Of a stretch of 64,000 nt of DNA, positions 8,339 to 16,311 are shown in pieces. The notes under the pieces were generated by a model that searched no databases, was not told where the DNA came from, and worked only from the letters and a program-made list of their open reading frames with translations. The translations under genes and the position numbers were made by a program. The first letter of the stretch is position 1, and the number at the start of each line of letters is the position of its first letter. The DNA comes from Cryobacterium mannosilyticum (GTDB lineage: Bacteria; Actinomycetota; Actinomycetes; Actinomycetales; Microbacteriaceae): assembly GCF_004402705.1 (NCBI RefSeq), contig NZ_SOFM01000016.1, positions 62,001 through 126,000 on the forward strand, given 5' to 3'.

Positions 8339-8664
8339 CAGGATTCTCCTTGCGGCGGGCGTGGACGAAGGGCGTGGGCATCGGCTACGAGCTGGTCGAG
8401 TTCGCTGGTCCAGAAGGCGTCGAAGAGGCGTCGCAGCCGGCCCATTCCGGCCTGGTCGAGCCGGTAGTGCCGGTTGCGGCCCTCCTTGCGGGCGGCCACG
8501 AGCCCGGCTCCTTCCAGCAGCAGCAGATGCTGGGAGATCGCGGAACGGCTCACGGCGAACTCGCCGGACAACTCGGTCACGGTCTGTTCACCGTGGGCGA
8601 GCAGTTGGAGCAACCGGCGCCTGGTGGGCTCCGTTGCCACCTCGAGGAGGTCGACCATGCACAT
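8338..8664 (-). CDS. ArsR-family transcriptional regulator
   Basis: A 108-residue winged-helix repressor: LLEVATEPTRRRLLQLLAHG at the N-terminus, recognition helix in SRSAISQHLLLLEGAGLV, and the wing KEGRNRHYRL. No Cys or His metal-site cluster is visible, so it belongs to the non-metal ArsR group usually paired with AHSA1 proteins. A second ATG six bases downstream is possible. It begins immediately after the CGTTAG/CTAACG dyad and overlaps the fusion gene it presumably controls, giving an autoregulated ArsR - SRPBCC fusion - YciI operon. Confidence 0.88.
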   Translation of the reverse strand: MCMVDLLEVATEPTRRRLLQLLAHGEQTVTELSGEFAVSRSAISQHLLLLEGAGLVAARKEGRNRHYRLDQAGMGRLRRLFDAFWTSELDQLVADAHALRPRPPQGES

Positions 8665-8665
8665 A

Positions 8666-8683
8666 CGTTAGCAACCACTAACG
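8666..8683. promoter_or_regulatory. Operator-like inverted repeat upstream of arsR-type gene
   Basis: CGTTAG and CTAACG form perfect arms around a CAACCA spacer, directly in front of the regulator start codon. Position and size suit autorepression by the ArsR-family protein. Confidence 0.6.
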
Positions 8684-8732
8684 CATTTGGCAATGGCCGG
8701 ACCGGCAGGGTCAGTCGCCGCGGTGGAGGTGT

Positions 8733-9215
8733 TCAGCCCTGGGCCAGGCGGTGCTCCGCGAGGACCTCGACGACGAGGTCGTGGTCGTCGCGCTGGGCCA
8801 GGCCGGAGACGCCGACCACGCCGATCAGCGACCCGCGTACCCGCAGCGGGAAGGCACCCCCGTGGGCGGCGTGGGTGGCCGGGTCGAGGTTCGAGGCGGT
8901 GCGGAAGTCGCGGCCGAGCGAGCGGAAGCGCGTGCCCACCGCGAACGAGGAGTTCGCGAACCGGCGCACCACCCGGAACTTGTTCTCGAGCCAGGCGTCG
9001 TTGTCGGCGCTCGACCCGGGCAGCGCCGCGTGGAAGACGCGCTGGTCGCCGAACGTGATCGACACGGCGATCGGATGCCCGCGCAGGGTTCCCAGTTCGA
9101 CCAGCCGGGAGCCGACCGCCCAGGCGTCGCCGAAGTCGAAGGAGTCGAATTGGATGGTGCGTTCCTGGTCGAGCAGTGTGCTGAGGAGGTCTGCCGCCTC
9201 CGATGCGTCCGTCAT
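8733..9215 (-). CDS. UPF0303 / GlcG-HbpS-like protein
   Basis: A 160-residue protein of the UPF0303 group in the GlcG/HbpS-like fold. Visible features are LGTLRGHPIAVSITFGDQRVFHAALPG, the DNDAWLENKFRVVRRF helix and the C-terminal GGAFPLRVRGSLIGVVGVSGL, which is the family's glycine-rich signature. Distant relatives bind haem or glycolate-related ligands; no enzymatic role is established for this group. AAAGG lies upstream of the ATG. The gene stands alone on the minus strand. Confidence 0.8.
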   Translation of the reverse strand: MTDASEAADLLSTLLDQERTIQFDSFDFGDAWAVGSRLVELGTLRGHPIAVSITFGDQRVFHAALPGSSADNDAWLENKFRVVRRFANSSFAVGTRFRSLGRDFRTASNLDPATHAAHGGAFPLRVRGSLIGVVGVSGLAQRDDHDLVVEVLAEHRLAQG

Positions 9216-9355
9216 GGTCCGCCTTTCGCCCGAGGGCGTCGGTGTGCGCCCGGACCCAGTCTTCCACGCCCGCGAAGCATCGACGCCGCGGCGAACCGGC
9301 CCGCGCACGCCGGTTGTGAGTTGACCAAAAGGGAGCGGGGGCCGAAACTGGAGAG

Positions 9356-9559
9356 GTGAACCCCCAAGAGGAAGACCGTGCCGTCGCCAAGGTCATCGAC
9401 CGGTTGGCCGAGAAGTTTCCGGAATCGCCGCGAGTGCGGATCGAACAGGCCGTGCACGAGCAGCAGGAGGCGCTGGCGGGGAACCCGGTGCGCGACTACG
9501 TTCCCGTGCTGATCGAACACGCGGCGAAGAACCGATTGCGCAGCTCCGCCGCGAGCTGA
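9356..9559 (+). CDS. Small three-helix-bundle protein (67 aa)
   Basis: An acidic, all-helical 67-residue protein from GTG, with GGAG immediately upstream. The layout VAKVIDRLAEKFPESPRV followed by IEQAVHEQQEAL and VRDYVPVLIEHAAKNRL matches an actinobacterial family annotated as a three-helix bundle dimerisation domain. These small proteins are predicted to self-associate and have no assigned function. It is monocistronic, facing the convergent universal stress protein gene. Confidence 0.7.
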   Translation: MNPQEEDRAVAKVIDRLAEKFPESPRVRIEQAVHEQQEALAGNPVRDYVPVLIEHAAKNRLRSSAAS

Positions 9560-9629
9560 ACCCGAAGGATCTCGTCGGTGTGGGACTGAGTCAAAGTCAT
9601 GGTGGCAGGGTCCCAGCAGTCACCGACAT

Positions 9630-10139
9630 TCAGCCCAACTCCCAGGGGAGTCGTTCGTCGAAGGGAACGGGGGCGAGCGGGATCATCACCACCGGGCGGT
9701 GCTGGCGGTGGGCCAGGCGCACGGCGATGGACCCGGTGAAGAAGGCTTGAAGGCCGCCGCGGACGCTGGATTCCCGCGTGCCGACGATGATCATCGACGC
9801 CCCCAGCGTCTCGGCGAGGTGACCGAGGGCCAGGGCCGGGTCACCGGCCAGGGCCCGCGTGCTCCACGCCACGCCACGCCCTTCGAGCAGCGTCTCCAGG
9901 CGGGCGCGCAACCCCGGGTGGAATCCCTCATCGGCCAGGTCCGTGTTGTCGGGGTCGAACGACAGGGAGGACATGCTGCCGTCGGGGTGCTCGGAAACCA
10001 TGTACCGGCCGGGATCGACCCACGCGCAGACCAGTTCGGCCGCGAAATGGGAGGCGAACCCGGCCGCCTGCTGCACGACGGCATCCGGCTGGCCAGGGGC
10101 GACGCCCACGATCACGCGCGCCGGGTGTCTAACGGTCAT
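9630..10139 (-). CDS. Universal stress protein (UspA family)
   Basis: A 169-residue single-domain UspA protein. It starts RVIVGVAPGQPDA and ends with the nucleotide-binding pattern (ASMIIVGTRESSVRGGLQAFFTGSIAVRLAHRQHRPVVMIP, quoted in parts: G-x2-G-x(9)-G-(S/T) with IVGTRES and FTGSIAV). The motif suggests ATP binding. GGAG lies 6 bases before the chosen ATG; a longer in-frame opening would cross the arsenic promoter and is rejected. It is divergent from arsD-arsA, with the ArsR-type operator in the gap, so arsenite induction of this stress protein is possible. Confidence 0.87.
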   Translation of the reverse strand: MTVRHPARVIVGVAPGQPDAVVQQAAGFASHFAAELVCAWVDPGRYMVSEHPDGSMSSLSFDPDNTDLADEGFHPGLRARLETLLEGRGVAWSTRALAGDPALALGHLAETLGASMIIVGTRESSVRGGLQAFFTGSIAVRLAHRQHRPVVMIPLAPVPFDERLPWELG

Positions 10140-10232
10140 GAGGTGCTCCCTGTGGGCGGGGCTGGATGCCGACCAGTCCGATCGTGCCACCGACCGGCGG
10201 GCATTGCGAGCAATCCCCGCCGAACACGATAA

Positions 10233-10252
10233 ATATCGATGTTCATCGATAT
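10233..10252. promoter_or_regulatory. ArsR-type operator palindrome
   Basis: A perfect 20-bp palindrome: arms ATATCGATG and CATCGATAT around TT. It lies between the universal stress gene and arsD, 65 bp before the arsD start, and matches the style of arsenical-repressor operators (ATCGA-rich, near-perfect dyads). No arsR gene is adjacent in this window, so the repressor would act in trans. Confidence 0.75.
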
Positions 10253-10316
10253 ACTGGAATGACCGACACCACGGACAGGTCGTCCCCATGGATGCCGGAC
10301 CAGGAGTTGGTGCGCA

Positions 10317-10736
10317 ATGGCAAACATCCAGATCTTCGAACCCGGACTGTGCTGCGGCACGGGAATCTGTGGCGTGGACGTCGACGAGGCGTTGGTCACG
10401 GTGTCGGCGGACCTCGACTGGACCCGGTCGCAGGGTGGACAGGTCACCAGGTTCAATCTTGCCCAGGAGCCGCTGGCCTTTGTCGAGGACGAGATTGCCC
10501 ACGCCTTCCTGCTGACGGCCGGCGAGGAGGGTCTCCCGCTCACCGTCGTCGACGGCGCCACGGTGCTGACGGGGCGGTATCCGTCGCGGGCCGAGTTGGG
10601 CAAATGGGCCGGGATCCAGGCCCACGAGTCCGCCGTGCAGCCGGAGGGGTCGCCCCGCCTCCTGGCCATGGCGGCACCGGGCGCGGCCCTCGAAGCCGAG
10701 GCGGGTTGCTGCGGCGGCACCGGCGGATGCTGCTAG
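10317..10736 (+). CDS. arsD: ArsD arsenite metallochaperone
   Basis: A 139-residue ArsD. It carries the As(III)/Sb(III) thiol ligands Cys12, Cys13 and Cys18 (GLCCGTGICG) and C-terminal vicinal pairs Cys131-132 and Cys138-139, comparable to the Cys112-113/119-120 pairs of E. coli ArsD. The core thioredoxin-like fold is clear from VSADLDWTRSQGGQVTRFNLAQ and LPLTVVDG. ArsD hands arsenite to ArsA and raises its affinity. arsA starts 13 bp downstream, so the two are coupled. The promoter carries the palindrome at 10233-10252. Confidence 0.95.
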   Translation: MANIQIFEPGLCCGTGICGVDVDEALVTVSADLDWTRSQGGQVTRFNLAQEPLAFVEDEIAHAFLLTAGEEGLPLTVVDGATVLTGRYPSRAELGKWAGIQAHESAVQPEGSPRLLAMAAPGAALEAEAGCCGGTGGCC

Positions 10737-10749
10737 TCAGGACCCCGCG

Positions 10750-12549
10750 ATGACGAATCCCCGGTTTCTCGACGACACGCCGCGCTTCCTCTTCTTCACC
10801 GGCAAGGGCGGGGTCGGGAAGACGTCGATCGCCTGCGCGACGGCCGTGCGCCTGGCCGACGGCGGGGCATCCGTGCTGCTGGTCAGCACCGACCCTGCCT
10901 CGAACGTCGGCCAGGTCTTCGGCGTGGGCATCGGCAACACGGTCACCCCGATCGACGCGGTCCCGGGGCTGTCGGCCCTGGAGATCGACCCGGAGCAGGC
11001 CGCCGAACAGTACCGCGAGCGGATAGTCGGCCCGGTTCGCGGCCGACTGCCGGCCGCCCAGGTGGCGTCGATCGAGGAGCAGCTGTCGGGTGCGTGCACC
11101 ACGGAGATCGCCTCATTCAACGAATTCACCGAGCTGCTGACGGATGCTGCCTGGACCGCCGCCTACGACCACATCGTTTTCGACACGGCCCCCACCGGGC
11201 ACACCATCCGGCTGCTCCAGCTGCCCGGCTCGTGGACCGACTTCCTCACCGAGGGAACCGGCGACGCCTCCTGCCTGGGGCCGCTGTCGGGGCTGGAAAA
11301 GCAGCGCGCCGTCTACGCGGAAGCCGTCGCAGCCCTGTCGGACCCGGCCCGCACCCGGCTGGTGCTGGTGGCCAGGGCGCAGCGCTCGACCCTCGCCGAG
11401 GCCGCCCGCACGCAGGCCGAACTGGCCGCGATCGGCATGACCCGGCAGTACCTGGTGGTCAACGGCATCCTGCCGGAGCAGCACGCCGACAGTGCGGTCG
11501 ACCCGCTCGCCGCTGCCATCCGGGCCAGGGAACAGCGGGCGCTCGCCGAAATGCCCGAGGCCTTGCGGAGTGCGACGACCGACCGGGTGGCGCTGAAAAG
11601 CACCAACATGGTGGGGCTCGTCGCCTTGCGAAGCCTGCTCGAGCCGGAAGACCTCCCAGGACAACCTGGCCCGGCGCCTGAGCTTGCCCCGGCTCCACTG
11701 TCGGCCCTCGTCGACGAGATCGCGGCCGGCGGCCACGGCCTCGTCATGCTGATGGGCAAGGGCGGCGTGGGCAAGACCACCATGGCTGCCGCGATCGCCG
11801 TGCAACTCGCCGAACGCGGGCATCACGTGCACCTGACGACGACTGATCCGGCCGCGCATCTTGTCGACACGCTGGTCGGCGGGCTTCCCGGACTCGAGGT
11901 GTCCCGGATCGACCCGGCCGTCGAAATCGCGAATTACACCGACCGGGTCATGCGCACCAAGGGGGCCCACCTCGATGAACAGGGCAAGGCGATGCTCAGG
12001 GAAGACCTCCGCTCGCCGTGCACCGAGGAGATCGCCGTGTTCCAAGCCTTCTCCCGGGTGACCCGGGAGGCGAAGGACTCCTTCGTCATCATGGACACGG
12101 CGCCCACCGGTCACACTCTGCTGCTGCTGGATGCGACCGGGTCGTACCACCGCGAGATCCAGCGCCAGATGGGCCCCGGCATGCACTTCACGACTCCGAT
12201 GATGAAGCTGCAGGATCCGGAGCAGACCAAGGTGATCCTGGTCACCCTCGCCGAAACGACACCGGTGCTCGAGGCCGCGGAACTGCAGGACGACCTGATC
12301 CGAGCCGGAATCGCCCCCTGGGCCTGGATCATCAACAATTCGATCGCCGCGGCGGCGCCGAGCTCGCCGCTCCTCCGGCTCCGGGCCGCAGGCGAACTGT
12401 CGGAGATTGCGCACGTGCGGGAGCTGAAAGCGCCCCGCCTGGCGGTCGTGGCGCTGCTCGCGGCCGAGCCGGTCGGCATCCCCTCACTGCTGGCGCTCGG
12501 CGACGGCGTTCCCGCCCTTGCGGCAACCGCCGATTCCCGTTCGTCCTGA
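10750..12549 (+). CDS. arsA: ArsA arsenite-stimulated ATPase, two-domain form
   Basis: A 599-residue ATPase with two homologous halves. Walker A motifs GKGGVGKT occur near residues 18-25 and 336-343, and a DTAPTGHT signature occurs in each half. The three metal-site cysteines of ArsA have counterparts in SGACTTE, DASCLGP and RSPCTEE. In the family, ArsA binds the membrane pump ArsB (or Acr3) and drives arsenite export. No arsB or acr3 gene lies in this window, so its partner must be elsewhere, or the module works with a non-adjacent pump. Confidence 0.95.
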   Translation: MTNPRFLDDTPRFLFFTGKGGVGKTSIACATAVRLADGGASVLLVSTDPASNVGQVFGVGIGNTVTPIDAVPGLSALEIDPEQAAEQYRERIVGPVRGRLPAAQVASIEEQLSGACTTEIASFNEFTELLTDAAWTAAYDHIVFDTAPTGHTIRLLQLPGSWTDFLTEGTGDASCLGPLSGLEKQRAVYAEAVAALSDPARTRLVLVARAQRSTLAEAARTQAELAAIGMTRQYLVVNGILPEQHADSAVDPLAAAIRAREQRALAEMPEALRSATTDRVALKSTNMVGLVALRSLLEPEDLPGQPGPAPELAPAPLSALVDEIAAGGHGLVMLMGKGGVGKTTMAAAIAVQLAERGHHVHLTTTDPAAHLVDTLVGGLPGLEVSRIDPAVEIANYTDRVMRTKGAHLDEQGKAMLREDLRSPCTEEIAVFQAFSRVTREAKDSFVIMDTAPTGHTLLLLDATGSYHREIQRQMGPGMHFTTPMMKLQDPEQTKVILVTLAETTPVLEAAELQDDLIRAGIAPWAWIINNSIAAAAPSSPLLRLRAAGELSEIAHVRELKAPRLAVVALLAAEPVGIPSLLALGDGVPALAATADSRSS

Positions 12550-12679
12550 CCCGGTTCGGGGCGGGGTGTCGGCGAATCCGGGCGGAGTGCCCGGTGTGCT
12601 GCCATGCTTACGATCGGGTGGCCGGCCGTTCGGCCAACCGGGAACAACGCCGCGTCGTTGGCGGGATTGTGGAGTGCTT

Positions 12680-13048
12680 GTGGACATGCGACTGGAACTG
12701 GTCCCGCTGCCGTCGACGGATGTGGACCGCTCAAAGGCGTTCTACGTGGACGGAGTGGGGTTCACCCTTGATCACGATGTCGAGCCGGGCAACGGAATGC
12801 GCGTCGTGCAGCTGACCCCGCCTGGATCGGCGTGCTCCATAGTCATCGGGGTCGGGATCAGCGATCCCCACGCCGCTCCCGTCCTGAACCTCCATCTGGT
12901 CGTGGGCGATGTCGACGCCGCCCGCCGAGAACTCATCGGCAACGGCGTTGAGGTCTCGGACGTCCACGACATGGGCGGAGGCATCCGCTACGCCTATTTT
13001 AGTGACCCCGACGGCAATTCCTGGGCCCTGCAGCAGATCTCTGTGTGA
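12680..13048 (+). CDS. VOC-superfamily (glyoxalase-like) protein
   Basis: A 122-residue single VOC module: MRLELVPLPSTDVDRSKAFY at the start, GSACSIVIG mid-protein, LHLVVGDVDAARRELIGNG as the second beta-alpha unit and YAYFSDPDGNSWALQQI at the end. The terminal SDPDGNSWALQ is the typical glyoxalase/bleomycin-resistance pattern. The GTG start has GGAG five bases upstream; the ATG six bases later is an alternative. Substrate unknown. It follows arsA by 130 bp and may or may not share its transcript. Confidence 0.85.
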   Translation: MDMRLELVPLPSTDVDRSKAFYVDGVGFTLDHDVEPGNGMRVVQLTPPGSACSIVIGVGISDPHAAPVLNLHLVVGDVDAARRELIGNGVEVSDVHDMGGGIRYAYFSDPDGNSWALQQISV

Positions 13049-13106
13049 GTTCACTGCGCTTGCACGGCCGACTGCGATACCGTGATCTGGAGCCGCGATC
13101 AGCGGG

Positions 13107-13150
13107 CCCGGACGAGGGATCAGTACCCGGAACGCGACAAGACTGGCCGT
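13107..13150 (+). ncRNA. Guanidine-III riboswitch (ykkC-III class)
   Basis: The segment follows the ykkC-III consensus closely. A CCGG / ACGAGG block opens at 13108, UACCCGG follows at 13124-13130 (CCGG pairing with CCGG for P1), then the conserved GACAAGAC at 13136-13143. P2 arises from GAUCAGU (about 13118-13124) with ACUGGCC (13142-13148). Against the known Thermobifida element, invariant positions are kept while the P2 bases differ but still pair. The SD sequence AGGAG (13151-13155) and the exporter ATG (13164) follow directly, so guanidinium binding probably frees or exposes the ribosome site. Confidence 0.88.
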
Positions 13151-13163
13151 AGGAGTTGTTGTC

Positions 13164-13487
13164 ATGTCCTGGATCGTGCTTATCGTGTCCGGCGTCCTCG
13201 AAGCGGTCTGGGCTACCGCGCTGGGCAAGTCCGACGGCCTGACAAAGCTGTGGCCATCGGTGGTCTTCGTGGTGGCGCTCACGATCAGCATGGTCGGTCT
13301 TGCCTGGGCAATGCGAGACATCTCAACCGGCACGGCATATGCCGTCTGGGTCGGAATCGGGGCGGCACTGACCGTGCTCTACGCGATGGTCTTCGGCGGC
13401 GAGCCCGCATCACTGGTCAAGATCCTGCTCATCCTCGGGCTCGTGGGGTGCATCGTCGGTCTCAAACTCGTGGATGGCGGCCACTAG
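13164..13487 (+). CDS. gdx: Gdx/SugE-type SMR guanidinium exporter
   Basis: A 107-residue small-multidrug-resistance protein with four membrane helices. GVLEAVWATALGKSDG holds the essential proton/substrate-coupling Glu13, and the spacing plus the nearby WAT and K fit the SugE/Gdx subgroup that exports guanidinium rather than the Qac subgroup. Helix 3 carries GTAYAVWVGIGAA. AGGAG lies 8 bases from the ATG, immediately after the guanidine-III riboswitch. That gives a coherent detoxification unit: guanidinium sensed in the leader, exporter made. It works as an antiparallel dimer in the cytoplasmic membrane. A strong hairpin follows the gene. Confidence 0.93.
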   Translation: MSWIVLIVSGVLEAVWATALGKSDGLTKLWPSVVFVVALTISMVGLAWAMRDISTGTAYAVWVGIGAALTVLYAMVFGGEPASLVKILLILGLVGCIVGLKLVDGGH

Positions 13488-13526
13488 AACAGGTTCCCGC
13501 GAACGAAAGCGGGCAGGCACAGAAAC

Positions 13527-13560
13527 GGCGCAGAACCGAGGATGTCCTCGGTTCTGCGCC
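13527..13560. terminator. Strong bidirectional hairpin between convergent genes
   Basis: Arms 13527-13542 (begins GGCGCAGAACCG) and 13545-13560 are a perfect 16-bp inverted repeat with a 2-nt centre. It lies between the convergent exporter and NADP-oxidoreductase genes. No U-tract follows on either side, as is common for actinobacterial terminators. Confidence 0.8.
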
Positions 13561-13571
13561 GCATGTCTGGA

Positions 13572-14213
13572 TCAGATCGTGCGCGGTGCCTTTGCCAGGT
13601 TGGCCTCGAGCTCGGCGATGTTCTGTCGCGTGCCGTAGGCGGGGCGGTCGCGCTCTACCCGCCAGCTCTCGGCGAGCGGACCGATGTTCACGGTGTCGAA
13701 ACCGAATTCGTCGTAGAGCTTCGTGACGAAGTCGGAGGCATCCGCAAAGTCGGATGCCGTGGCCAGCGCACGCCGCGCCGGGTCGCCGGTCGGGAACGAG
13801 TCAGCGGTGATGTCGGCGGCCGTGATGTGGTTGAAGCCCTTCGCGACGCGCGAGGTCGGCAAGTGCCCCTGCAGCATGCCGGTGACGGTCGCCTCGCCGT
13901 TGTCGAGGGCCTCGATGTGGCCGTCGCGTTCGAAGTAGTAGTTGTTGGTGTCGATGACGATCTTGCCGGCGAGCGGCTGGACCGGCACGTCCGCATAGGC
14001 CTTGAGCGGCACGGTCACGACCGCGATGTCGGCAGCCTGTGCCGCCTGCGCGGCGGTTCCGGCGGTCGCCTTCGGGCCGAGCTCGGCGACGAGGGCCGCG
14101 AGCGTCTCGGGGCCGCGGGAGTTGCTGATCACGACGTCGTAGCCGCTCTCGATCGCCTTGCGGGCGACCTGGCTGCCAATGTTTCCTGCACCGATGATTC
14201 CGATAGTTGTCAT
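13572..14213 (-). CDS. NADPH-dependent F420-reductase-like oxidoreductase
   Basis: A 213-residue Rossmann protein of the F420-dependent NADP oxidoreductase / NAD(P)-binding family (Pfam PF03807). It opens with IGIIGAGNIGSQVARKAI and has SNSRGPE after beta-2, which suits a 2'-phosphate pocket for NADPH, then PLKAYADVPV and DTNNYYFERDGHI. Homologues act as dinucleotide-dependent reductases, and F420 use cannot be judged from sequence. A GTG six bases upstream is an alternative start. It is convergent with the guanidine exporter. Confidence 0.82.
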   Translation of the reverse strand: MTTIGIIGAGNIGSQVARKAIESGYDVVISNSRGPETLAALVAELGPKATAGTAAQAAQAADIAVVTVPLKAYADVPVQPLAGKIVIDTNNYYFERDGHIEALDNGEATVTGMLQGHLPTSRVAKGFNHITAADITADSFPTGDPARRALATASDFADASDFVTKLYDEFGFDTVNIGPLAESWRVERDRPAYGTRQNIAELEANLAKAPRTI

Positions 14214-14557
14214 GCTCACGTCAACGGGCCCGGCATCGAAAATGTTCCCGATGCCACGAGGCCGGCGTGGTGGAGGCGTTCAGGATCGCCACGTTCACGC
14301 GGTGTGGCTGTGAGCCCCGGCGCGATCAGCCGGCTGGCCTATCCTTCTTTCGATTCCTTGGGCGACCGCAATGCCGGGTTGGCCGTCGCCGGGGTGATCC
14401 TGGGCGGCGGCCCCTGCGCCGTGGTCGGCTGTATGTCCTTTGAGCTAGGAGATGCGACCGCCTGGGCGATCTCAGATGGGGGCAATGCGTGCCATGGCCG
14501 AGGCTTCGCTCAGCGGCCGCTTGACCTCAAGTCAGCTTGAGCATCTTGACTAGAAGC
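14214..14557. other. Gene-poor interval before the VOC gene
   Basis: No convincing gene. A frame from GTG 14304 to 14540 encodes a short hydrophobic run (AGLAVAGVILGGG) but has no ribosome site and an atypical tail. I regard it as possible residue of a lost membrane protein. Promoters of the two flanking divergent genes must lie here, but no clear -35/-10 was found. Confidence 0.4.
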
Positions 14558-15232
14558 ATGCAGATCACCAAGGTGTCAGTCCGTGTCCGAAACGCTCGTG
14601 AAGCCGGGGAATTCTATGCCGGTGTACTCGGTCTCGACGTCGCCAACGGGCATATGGGCGTGGGCGTGACGCTAGGAACTACTCGGCTCGAACTTGTCGA
14701 GGATCCCGCAACTGACGGAGACCACCACTTCGCGATCACGATTCCAGCAAACAAGTTCGACAAAGCAAAGACATGGCTCCAGCAGAGGACCGTCCTGCTG
14801 GGAACATCCGAGGCGGACGAATTCGAAACCTCGCCCGGCTGGAATGCTCACAGTGTCTATTTCGCCGGCCATGACCGGTCCGTTCTCGAGCTGATCATTC
14901 GCCGCGACCTCGACAACGCCACGCCCGGCCCATTCACCAGCGCGGACCTCCTCGGCATCAGCGAGGTCGGGGTCGCGGTGGCGGACGTCTCGGCCATTGT
15001 CGCCACGCTTGCCGACGACGCCGAGGTTGCTCCGTATGGCGATGCGCAAGGCGGCGCCTTCGCGCCCGTCGGAGACGTCGACGGCATGCTTATCCTGGTG
15101 GCGCCAGGCCGAATCTGGTTTCCCACAACGGATCGCACGGCGGGGGAGACCCCCGTTACCATCACAGCCATCGGTGGGCGTCCAGGGACTTATTCGCTCG
15201 GCGCCCTCGGCTCGCTTCATATCCTGCCGTAA
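14558..15232 (+). CDS. VOC-superfamily protein, two-module form
   Basis: A 224-residue protein with two vicinal-oxygen-chelate units. Unit one: ITKVSVRVRNAREAGEFYAGVLGLDV through GWNAHSVYFAGHDRSVLELI, ending with the expected metal-side Glu. Unit two starts at LLGISEVGVAVADVSAIVATL and ends GSLHILP. Substrate unknown. The ATG has no strong SD, and a TTG 21 bases upstream is an alternative. Codon use here is less GC-rich than in the 1-13 kb part, and from here the sequence grades into the accessory region. Confidence 0.8.
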   Translation: MQITKVSVRVRNAREAGEFYAGVLGLDVANGHMGVGVTLGTTRLELVEDPATDGDHHFAITIPANKFDKAKTWLQQRTVLLGTSEADEFETSPGWNAHSVYFAGHDRSVLELIIRRDLDNATPGPFTSADLLGISEVGVAVADVSAIVATLADDAEVAPYGDAQGGAFAPVGDVDGMLILVAPGRIWFPTTDRTAGETPVTITAIGGRPGTYSLGALGSLHILP

Positions 15233-15485
15233 GAATCGCCGGGCCGGAGCTCCGCGCCGAGCCGTTCAAGGGTTGGGTGGTTGCAGAGCCGACCGCGCTC
15301 AAAAGAGGAAGGTTGAGCGCACCCTGGAAATGGCGCCGCCCGGGGAAACGCTGCACCGCGTGCCGGGGCCCGCCGAACTGTTCCTCACCGGCGAGAGGTG
15401 TGCAAGAAGGCGCAGTATTACGCCGGGAGTCCCGCAGTGACGCGGTGCTCGTCGCGAGCCGCGGCATCCGCAGTACTGTCGGCGC

Positions 15486-16037
15486 ATGACTCTCCTCGAC
15501 GCATCCCCCGTAACCTCCGTCACCGCCGACGAGCGCGCCACGCGGCTCATCGAGGCCGGCACCGCCTGGGGGGAACGAATCGCCGCCGATGTGGCCAACG
15601 GACAGCTGACCTACCGCGTACGCGGCACGGGCGAGGGCTCGGTTGCGTCGACAATCACCGCAGGAAAGCACAGCTTCCGGGTGGATGAGCCCGCCGCGCT
15701 CGCCGGAGACGACATCGCCGCCAGCCCCGTGGAGTTCGCACTCGGAGCACTCATCTCCTGCCAGGTCGTCGTCTACCGCCTCTACGCGCAGGCTCTCGGA
15801 ATCCGGGTGGACGAGATCGATGTGAAGGCCGAGGGCGACCTCGACGCCCGCCGCCTGTTCGGTATCGAGGAGTCTGTTCGCGCGGGCTTCACCGCGGTGC
15901 GTCTCGACATCATCATCACGGGCCCGGAGACAGACGCCCGTTACCGGGAGCTGCGGGCGGCGGTCGACGCCCACTGCCCCGTGCTCGACCTCTTCGCAAA
16001 CGCGACGCCGGTCACCGTGAGCGTCGCAAAGGCCTAG
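15486..16037 (+). CDS. OsmC-family peroxiredoxin-like protein
   Basis: A 183-residue OsmC/Ohr-fold protein. The two redox cysteines of the family appear in ALISCQVVVYRLYAQ (on the long central helix) and VDAHCPVLDLF, so a thiol-dependent peroxidase role against organic hydroperoxides is plausible. The N-terminal 35 residues extend beyond the minimal fold. ATG start. The gene is isolated: a 250-bp gap precedes it and 274 bp follow, with nothing recognisable in either. Confidence 0.85.
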   Translation: MTLLDASPVTSVTADERATRLIEAGTAWGERIAADVANGQLTYRVRGTGEGSVASTITAGKHSFRVDEPAALAGDDIAASPVEFALGALISCQVVVYRLYAQALGIRVDEIDVKAEGDLDARRLFGIEESVRAGFTAVRLDIIITGPETDARYRELRAAVDAHCPVLDLFANATPVTVSVAKA

Positions 16038-16311
16038 ATCGTGGCTATGCCGCGCGGAAGTATTCGATACTGACTTCCAAGCAGTAGTGCCAGAGGACGG
16101 AGATCCGCGACATCCGCTCCGACTGCGACTCCGCGCTTCTGGGCGACGAAATCGAGGCTTTCACCGAATCGACGGAACAGCCCGTTCTGCAGCAGCCGGC
16201 GCGGATGCGTTAGGTCTCGCGCCTGAGGCAATCGGTGCCGCCAGCGATACCGGCTGATACGTTGTAGCGCACGTCCAGGCGCGTCGCGACCTGCATGACT
16301 GAAACGAGGCA

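Noticed and set aside
9630..10625. N-terminal extension of the universal stress protein to about 330 residues
   Set aside because: The extension crosses the ArsR-type operator and arsD on the other strand; the ATG at 10139 has a good SD and a normal UspA start.
15239..15485. Possible small gene before osmC
   Set aside because: Open only by composition; Arg/Trp/Cys-rich products in all frames and no SD.
16038..16311. Minus-strand frame of about 92 codons between OsmC and the DUF2510 gene
   Set aside because: No ribosome site, no recognisable fold and irregular composition; could be a remnant but not supportable as a gene.
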